Below, piece after piece: positions 58,148 through 64,000 of a DNA stretch of 64,000 nt. Positions within the stretch are counted from its first letter, which is position 1; every line of letters begins with the position of its first letter. Source of the stretch: Coccinella septempunctata. Its lineage: Eukaryota; Arthropoda; Insecta; Coleoptera; Coccinellidae. The translations under genes and the position numbers were made by a program. Location of the stretch: the NCBI RefSeq assembly GCF_907165205.1, contig NC_058189.1, positions 684,501 to 748,500 on the forward strand, in the 5' to 3' direction. Below the pieces are notes generated by a model that was given only the letters and a program-made list of their open reading frames with translations, searched no databases and was not told where the DNA came from.

Positions 58148-59407
58148 CGAGGCTCTATTGATATCTAGTTAGCCTAGACCAGTTCCATGCATGAAAAAAA
58201 TATAGCAACGATCAATAACTCATTAGAAGTGTCAGTATGAAGTTTAATGTCGAAAAGTAAACCAGAGTTACGAAATAAATTAAAAGAAAGAAGATGTCCA
58301 CCGAAATTGTGAAAATCGAAAACTTGGAGTATCGAGTCATCATCAAGTACCTGTATTTAAAAGGGTTAAGAGGTAAGCAGATTTACGAAGATATACTCAA
58401 TACCCTTGGTGATCAATGTCCTTCGTATGCGACAGTGAAAAATTGGCCTGCAAGCTTCAAAAGGGGTAAATTATACATTGTAGATGATGACCTATCGGGA
58501 AGGCCAGCTTCTGTGTCAGTCCCCGAAAATATTGATGCAGTTCATGACATGATTTTATCACACCGTCGAATTGGACTAAAACGGATATCTGAAGCATTAA
58601 ATATTTCACACGAACGCGTTCATCATATAATTCACGTCAATTTGTACATGAGAAAAATTGCTGCAAAATGATTCCCCATATGTTTGAATGTTGACCAAAA
58701 GCGTAGAAGCATCGCTTTCGATCTATGCTCGATTTGAAAACGATGTTGACTTCTTAAAACGAATTTTTACTATGGATGAAACTTGGGTACATTTCTACGA
58801 TCCAGAAACAAAGCAACAATCGATGGAATGGCGACACTCTGGTTCTCCAACACCTTAGAAGTTTCGTGTCCAAAAATCTGCTGGAAAAGTTCTTGTTTCA
58901 GTTTTTTGAAGTAATCATGATTATGAAGTAATCATGATTGATTTTTTGGATAAGGGTAGAACAATAACTGGACATTACTGACCACTCTACGGGAAAAAAT
59001 TAAAGAGAAAAGACGCGGAAAGCTAACCAAAGTTGTTTTGTTTTCACAGGACAACGCCCCTGCACACAAATCTCATGTTGCCATGCAAAAAATTCGTGAT
59101 TTAGGGTTTGAATTACTAGAACACCCCCCTTATTCACCAGATTTGGCTCCATCACACTATCATCTCTTTCCTCAACTGAAAAAAGTTTAAAGGTCGTAAA
59201 TTTTCTTCCAACGAGGAATTAATAAAAGCTGTGGAGGTCTGGTTTGCAGAGCAAGAAGAAACATTTTTTTTAAGTTTTGGAGATTTTGCAGGTTCGCTGT
59301 AATAAATGTATCCAATTAAGAGGAGAATATGTTGAGTAATAAAATATTTCGACATTGAAATTTTGTTTGTTTCTATAGTAGGCTAAGAATTTTTCAATAT
59401 ATCCTCG
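58148..59407 (+). mobile_element. mariner copy 4 (nearly full length, dead)
   Basis: The element starts cgaggctctattgatatctagttagcct and ends taggctaagaatttttcaatatatcctcg. The transposase start at 58294 opens a 125-codon frame with the full N-terminal domain (LKGLRGKQIYEDILNTLGDQ, SYATVKNWPASFKRGK, ERVHHIIHVNL). Later pieces carry TMDETWVHFYDPETKQQSME, QDNAPAHKSHVAMQKIRDLG and YSPDLAPSHYHLFPQLKK. The third catalytic aspartate is histidine here (APSH). A stop at 58669, frameshifts and a small duplication (atcatgattatgaagta) disable the copy. Confidence 0.92.
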
Positions 59408-59982
59408 CATTACAACATCTCCCGAATATATTCATCTATGCTGTAGTATACTTTTTTCTGGAGTAATTCCTTCCAATCTTTTCATATTTTTAAACTCTGG
59501 AGGTAGGTATAGAATATTGGCAAACTGGAGTATCAAACATCCGATCCTGTCATTATTCTTATTCATAAATTCGGTTATTTAACAAATAAGAAAATTGCGA
59601 AGGAGAATGAAAACTTTTATGGCAAGAATCGTTCATTTCAATTCTTTCCTTTTCCGCACATTTCAACATGATATATAAGAATTACCGAATATAAAACTAA
59701 ATCTTGAATTATCTTACCAGTATTTGTTAAAAAAAATGGATTTCAAAATCCCTGTGCTGAAATGTACCTGCATATTACTTTTTTTAGAAGCCACAGCCTC
59801 CCATTTTTTCACAAAAACTGTGGAAAACTTCTCTATTGCTTTCATATTGACTGGCCCTATAAAGAAGTGTACTCACTGCAAGGGCGACTCGTCATAGGGG
59901 TCAAGGGAAATTTAGAAATTTATTTTCAGTCCGCATGTTTATTTCTTACAACCATGTAGGTACATAATTACAACACGAAAAA
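59408..59982. other. 3' flank of the downstream flightin-type exon
   Basis: AT-rich single-copy sequence. On the minus strand it holds candidate polyadenylation signals for the 59983 exon at 59938-59943 and 59919-59924 (tttatt on plus), 40-60 bases after the stop. Confidence 0.55.
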
Positions 59983-60271
59983 TCAGCACCTGGTAGTCAG
60001 TCGTCTATTGAGATATTGTCTAGCGTGATAACTCTGGAAAACGCCGCTTATCTCGGATCTAGTGACCATTTTGATGTCTTCCAACGACCTTCGAAATTTC
60101 TGATTCTGGTTGTCCCTCTTCGAGTAGGTCCTCAGAGCACGTTCAGCCCAGGTTTGGGCTCGAGGAGGCTCCGTCCTGTACCCCTTTGATCGTTTCTCCA
60201 AGTAATCGAGGACATTGTCGTAGTAGCTGTACTGGTAATCGTACAGACATTTGTACTGCTGGAATTTCGGT
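59983..60271 (-). CDS. fln: Flightin-type terminal exon 1 (WYR domain)
   Basis: This minus-strand exon follows the acceptor ctcattctag and ends in TGA at 59983. It contributes one base plus 95 codons: PKFQQYKCLYDYQYSYYDNV, then LDYLEKRSKGYRTEPPRAQT, then WAERALRTYSKR, and a C-terminus QSYHARQYLNRRL. The invariant series PKF.QY...YDY..(Y/S)YYD.V.DYL....G....PR.QTWAERALRT is the conserved domain of flightin, the thick-filament-associated protein of insect (pancrustacean) flight muscle, and the Tyr-His...Y.N.R tail also fits. Exons that encode the variable acidic N-terminus are not visible. Compared with the sister exon at 62746, its domain is less conserved (RTEPPRAQ). It could be an alternative last exon or a duplicate gene. 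Confidence 0.75.
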
Positions 60272-60458
60272 CTAGAATGAGAAAAATAAGTTTGGATCTG
60301 TTCAAAACAACAGTTTGGTACCTCAAAGACTTACAAATTGGCTTATATCAGTTGAGAGGATTGATGAAAACGTGATCAATAATTTAAAAATATGTAGTTG
60401 CTCGAAAGAAATGTCAGGTAAAACATATATATAAAAGTACAGTAGAAAAATGCATAGG
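60272..60458 (-). other. Flank of the flightin-type exon 1
   Basis: This is intron-like AT-rich DNA upstream (on minus) of the acceptor, with a polypyrimidine run (ttatttttctcattctag). No coding exon is seen before the TE-A copy begins at 60459. Confidence 0.55.
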
Positions 60459-61668
60459 TATACTCCATTCACATTTATTTTAGCAGTCGGTTGGCCATGA
60501 AATAATTTTCTCAAGTTTGTGTAACTAGAACGGAGTAAGGTTGGCACTCATGAAATGTCGTTAATGTCATAACGCCGTTGCCACAACTAATATCAATTTT
60601 TATTACGAAAATGCCGAAAGTGATTGAAAAAGAGAGACAGGGTTTCAGGAAGTGCTATTTGGAATTCAGGTCCGCTCATTCAAATAGTTATACACTGATA
60701 TTCTAAAATCCACAAAACGTCCAGACGGTAGCTAACATATTCAATGTAAGAGAATTTATATAATGTTTCATCTGAATCTAAACGACTTATATTTCAGCTG
60801 AATATTCCCACAATCAGAAAGATTGTAAATGAAGAGGATAACAAAGAATTTCCTTCTATTGGGAGACCCAAAAAAGTGGTGGCATTTGAGAATTTCATGT
60901 TTGAATTAATGCGAAAAGTTTACTACAGGATTTTCGATGGATGTCATCGTAGAATAAGTTCCCGAAAATTGATTTTTCTATTTTTCATTTGACTTGTCCT
61001 ATACATTGTAAATGTCTTAAGGTACCAATAAATACCATTATTATTATATCAATGATGAACAGCCACAAACACGCGCCAGTTGTCTTGTTGATTGTTTATT
61101 CATGTGAAATTTTTGTTCAAAGATGAAGTTCATCTTGACTTGAAACTTCCTTCAATTCCTTCCACTTATATTGATGCAAGATGATTTTTGTTGAAGAATT
61201 TAACATTCTTGTAATTGTCTGTTAATTCATTCGGGAGATACCCATTCCCAACCACTGCATCATATGCATTTCATCTTCGGGTTAATATTTTTGAAATCTA
61301 CAACTGATGTAACGTATTCAAACTTTAGCCAAGGAAGATAACGAACATTAACTCTCCTCAAGCTAGTGCATATTATGATATTATACTGATCTCTTGTATT
61401 TTCCATGCAAATAACTGGATTTGGTATGCCTTCAATCAGTTTGTATAAACTTCAATTATGTTCGTCACATATTTTCCGAAGAGATTCGACATTGTGATAA
61501 AATACGTAATATCAGAAACTTTTACGTAGAACGGGCAACATAGCGTTGATTTAAAACCCAAAAATGTTTTGACAAGCGTCATAACCCCACATTTTCGTAC
61601 TATACAGAGTGAAATGTGTCAAATTTCCATGGCCAACCGACTGCTAAAATAAAAGTGAATGGAGTATA
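60459..61668 (+). mobile_element. TE-A copy 8 (full length, best HTH reading)
   Basis: The ends tatactccattcacatttattttagcag and ctaaaataaaagtgaatggagtata are near-perfect inverted repeats, and flanking bases extend the symmetry (atagg...cctat). A plus frame from ATG 60610 reads MPKVIEKERQGFRKCYLEFR. The HTH piece ends at a donor (aat|gtaaga, 60746) and resumes at 60798 after atatttcag. The element separates the two flightin-type exons. Confidence 0.9.
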
Positions 61669-62745
61669 CCTATAAATGCAACAAAGGTATTATAATTTTG
61701 TTCAAGATGAAAATCAAAGTGAACTCATTTCTACTTGGTGATGGTGCACAAATGGTGAATGATTTTTTTCAAATTAAATGTAGCAATATAACTTGCCTCC
61801 ATTCTTTGTTTTTTTTTCCATTATATGTTTAAAATCATTTATGTACCTACTCATACACAGCGTTGAGTTTTATGGGTACATTTGTGCTTTATTCCGTTTT
61901 TTTTTTTCGTAGTGTACTAATTACTGTTCAAAAAAATTAGTTATTTCAGGAAGAAATTGCTTTTGTACACTGTACTTATTTTTAATATTATCATTAAAAT
62001 TTTATCGAAAAGTCTAGGGAGTATAGGATATGAGAATTTGATACGAATTTTGGAAAATGAGAACTCTTATATTTTTCCACGCTTAAGGCGTTAGCGACAA
62101 TCAGGTTTTAAAAAGAAATTTTTTTTTAGGATATATTGTGGACAAAAAGCTATTCTATTTTGTGAATGATAGTTTTCGTCAGCTAGTAGAAAATCAGGCA
62201 CTAAGAATTAAATTTCTTTTGAAGTACTATCTCAAATCTCTGCCGCTAAATTTTATATTCTATATTTGTTTCATATTTAATTTGAATAGCATATTATCAT
62301 ACCTATCATTCTCAAAAATCTTTTCGCCATTTTTTTCGAAATTTCCCAACATTTGTATGAATGGATGATTTGGATGAAATTCTCAGATTTATTACCAAAA
62401 GAGTTGCTCTTTCAGAATATGTATCACATTCTCATCTATGGTTATTGTTATTAAGAGATAATCCACTCGAAAGGTGACTATCGAAAAATTTCCAAAAAGA
62501 TGGAATCAATTGAATAATCGTCAAGACCGTACGGTTGAGCCAAGATGGATCTTCATATACCTAAACTATGGAAATAAGATACCTTTTATTAAAACGAAGA
62601 ATTTAATCGTCAACAACTTAACAATATTAATTGTATTATACTCTATAATTTCATTTGTCAGCCGATACGTTCTGAACTTCATTCCTCTAAAGTCTATGTC
62701 ACTCAATGAAAATTTTCCATGTTTTCATGAAACTCAATTTATCGA
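61669..62745. other. Spacer between flightin-type exons, no exon found
   Basis: AT-rich single-copy sequence. I searched the minus strand for an exon ending in an aromatic/basic segment before a donor in the required phase and found none that convinced me. A polyadenylation hexamer for the 62746 exon lies at 62585-62590 (tttatt on plus). Confidence 0.5.
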
Positions 62746-63046
62746 TCACATCATGGATGACACCCTCCTACTCATGTATTCCTTCGAGTGGTAAGATATG
62801 AATGTTGACCGCCTGGTTTTCTTCTCGATCTTCTTCGCCATCTTGAGTTTTTCTTCTATCTCTCTTCTGTAAGACTCTAATTTGTCTATTTTACTGACAT
62901 AAGTGCGTAATGCCCTTTCTGCCCATGTTTGAGGTCGGGGTATTTCTGAATTTAACCCCCTACTTTTTCTGTCCAAGTAGTCGATCACATCGTTATAGTA
63001 GCTATGTTGATAATCATACAGATAATTGTACTGTAGAAATTTCGGC
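62746..63046 (-). CDS. fln: Flightin-type terminal exon 2 (WYR domain)
   Basis: This minus-strand exon follows the acceptor tctctttacag and ends in TGA at 62746. It has one base plus 99 codons. It encodes PKFLQYNYLYDYQHSYYNDV, IDYLDRKSRGLNSEIPRPQT, WAERALRTYVSKIDKLESYR, a Lys/Glu-rich helix (EIEEKLKMAKKIEKKTRR), and the end SYHSKEYMSRRVSSMM. The IDYLD..(Q/R).G...EIPRPQTWAERALRT core is the flightin domain, and this copy is closer to the canonical form than 59983-60271. It enters in the same phase as its sister exon (a one-base remainder, completing an Arg codon if the donor ends in CG or AG). Upstream exons are beyond the window or hidden by TE-A at 63417. Confidence 0.8.
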
Positions 63047-63250
63047 CTGTAAAGAGATATTTTGAAAATGTTGGTGTGCTCTCATTGGATGATGTTGAAC
63101 ACTGAATGTTACGATGAAGTGGTATTAGCAGACTTGGACACATTGGTGATTCCTGATGACGTCTAAAATTAATCCACCCAAACGGGTTGAATTTTAAGAT
63201 TAAGAATCTGAGGACCCCTTCGATAGACTCTGAACCGATTCGTACACTAA

Positions 63251-63368
63251 GGGCCGGTTTCATAATTAAACCTAAAGTCGCTTTAATTTTAAAGCTTCCT
63301 TTAACCCTACTGAAAATGACACTAAAGGAAGCTCAAAGTGACTTTAAATTCGATTATGAAATTGGACG
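63251..63368. mobile_element. 118-bp MITE with TAA target duplication
   Basis: The left end gggccggtttcataattaa pairs with the right end ttcgattatgaaattggacg. TAA is present directly outside both ends (63248-63250 and 63369-63371). The interior contains several ctttaa/ttaaag motifs. It has the form of a short Harbinger-like MITE and lies within the presumed flightin-type intron. Confidence 0.78.
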
Positions 63369-63416
63369 TAATTTAAGTTTCTAAAAATTGTTTTCATGAT
63401 GTGATTAGACAGCTAC

Positions 63417-64000
63417 TATACTGCATTCACATTCATTTTAGCAGTCGGTTGGCCATGAAATAATTTTCTCAAGTTTTTGTAACTAGAACGGAGTAGGGTT
63501 GGCACTCATGAAATGTCGTTAATGTCATAACGCCGTTGCCACAACTAATATTACGAAATGTCGAAAGTGATTGAAAAAAGAGACAGGGTTTCAGAAAGTG
63601 CTATTTAGAATTCAGGTCCGCTCATTCAAATAGTTATATCCCGATATTCTGAAATCCACAATACGTCAGACGGTAGCGAACATATTCAATGTAAGAGAAT
63701 TTATATAATGTTTCATCTGAATCTAAACGACTTATATTTCAGTTGAATATTTCCACAGTCAGAAAGATTGTGAATGAAGAGGATGACAAAGAATTCCCTT
63801 CTATCAAGAGGCTCAAAAAAGTGGTGGCATTTGAGAATTTTATGTTTGAGTGAATTAATACGAAAAGTTTACTACAGAATTTTCGATGAATGTCATCGTA
63901 GAATAAGTTCCCGAAAATTGATTTTTCTCTTTTTCATTTGACTTGTCCTATACATTGTAAATGTCTTAAGGTACCAATGAATACCTAATTATTATTATTA
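63417..64000 (+). mobile_element. TE-A copy 9 (cut by the window edge)
   Basis: This copy has left end tatactgcattcacattcattttagcag. It carries the split HTH with the intron-like gap at 63691-63742 and a complete short second piece (LNISTVRKIVNEEDDKEFPS, then KKVVAFENFMFE and a stop at 63851). It continues beyond 64000. Confidence 0.9.

Overview
This is AT-rich, intron-rich and densely repeat-laden animal DNA, almost certainly from an insect. The evidence is a discoidin-domain receptor gene with long introns, two exons that resemble the insect flight-muscle protein flightin, and mariner, Crypton, Jockey-like and pogo-like mobile elements. A beetle is plausible, but that is inference. I saw no bacterial genes, rRNA, CRISPR arrays or convincing tRNA genes.

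Host genes. (1) The 3' half of a discoidin-domain receptor tyrosine kinase gene (Ddr-like) lies on the plus strand in five exons: 3036-3740, 7615-7707, 15676-15814, 16464-16613 and 20584-20736 (stop codon). All phases match. The kinase has lost the glycine loop and the ATP-anchoring lysine, so it reads as a pseudokinase. (2) A complete, previously unlisted two-exon gene lies on the minus strand at 50276-49632. It encodes a 54-residue secreted Gly/Tyr-rich peptide and has its own TATA box and polyadenylation signal. (3) Two similar flightin-type terminal exons lie on the minus strand (63046-62746 and 60271-59983), with identical entry phase and no recognisable 5' exons between them. They are either alternative last exons of one gene or a tandem duplicate.

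Repeats. About half the window is mobile DNA. The dominant family (here 'TE-A') is about 1.2 kb and TA-flanked, with inverted ends that read tatactccattcac. It occurs at nine loci and retains a split helix-turn-helix exon that looks like the N-terminus of a Tc1/mariner-type transposase. One copy ends exactly at the first visible Ddr exon, and another sits 126 bp before the last one. Other elements are four mariner copies, a decayed Crypton (tyrosine recombinase) inside a 2.2-kb long-inverted-repeat element, a second Crypton N-terminal fragment, three kinds of large foldback palindrome that begin tacagggtg, several small MITEs, three LINE fragments, another DDE transposase relic, and a 1.23-kb TTA-flanked element holding a broken gene of an uncharacterised protein family.

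Layout: 1-3031 repeats; 3036-20736 Ddr 3' exons with repeat-filled introns; 20737 to about 21860 Ddr 3' UTR; 22-49 kb gene-poor repeats with a few GC-richer unique islands; 49.6-50.3 kb peptide gene; 51-59.4 kb repeats; 59.98-63.05 kb flightin-type exons; 63.4 kb to the end another TE-A copy.
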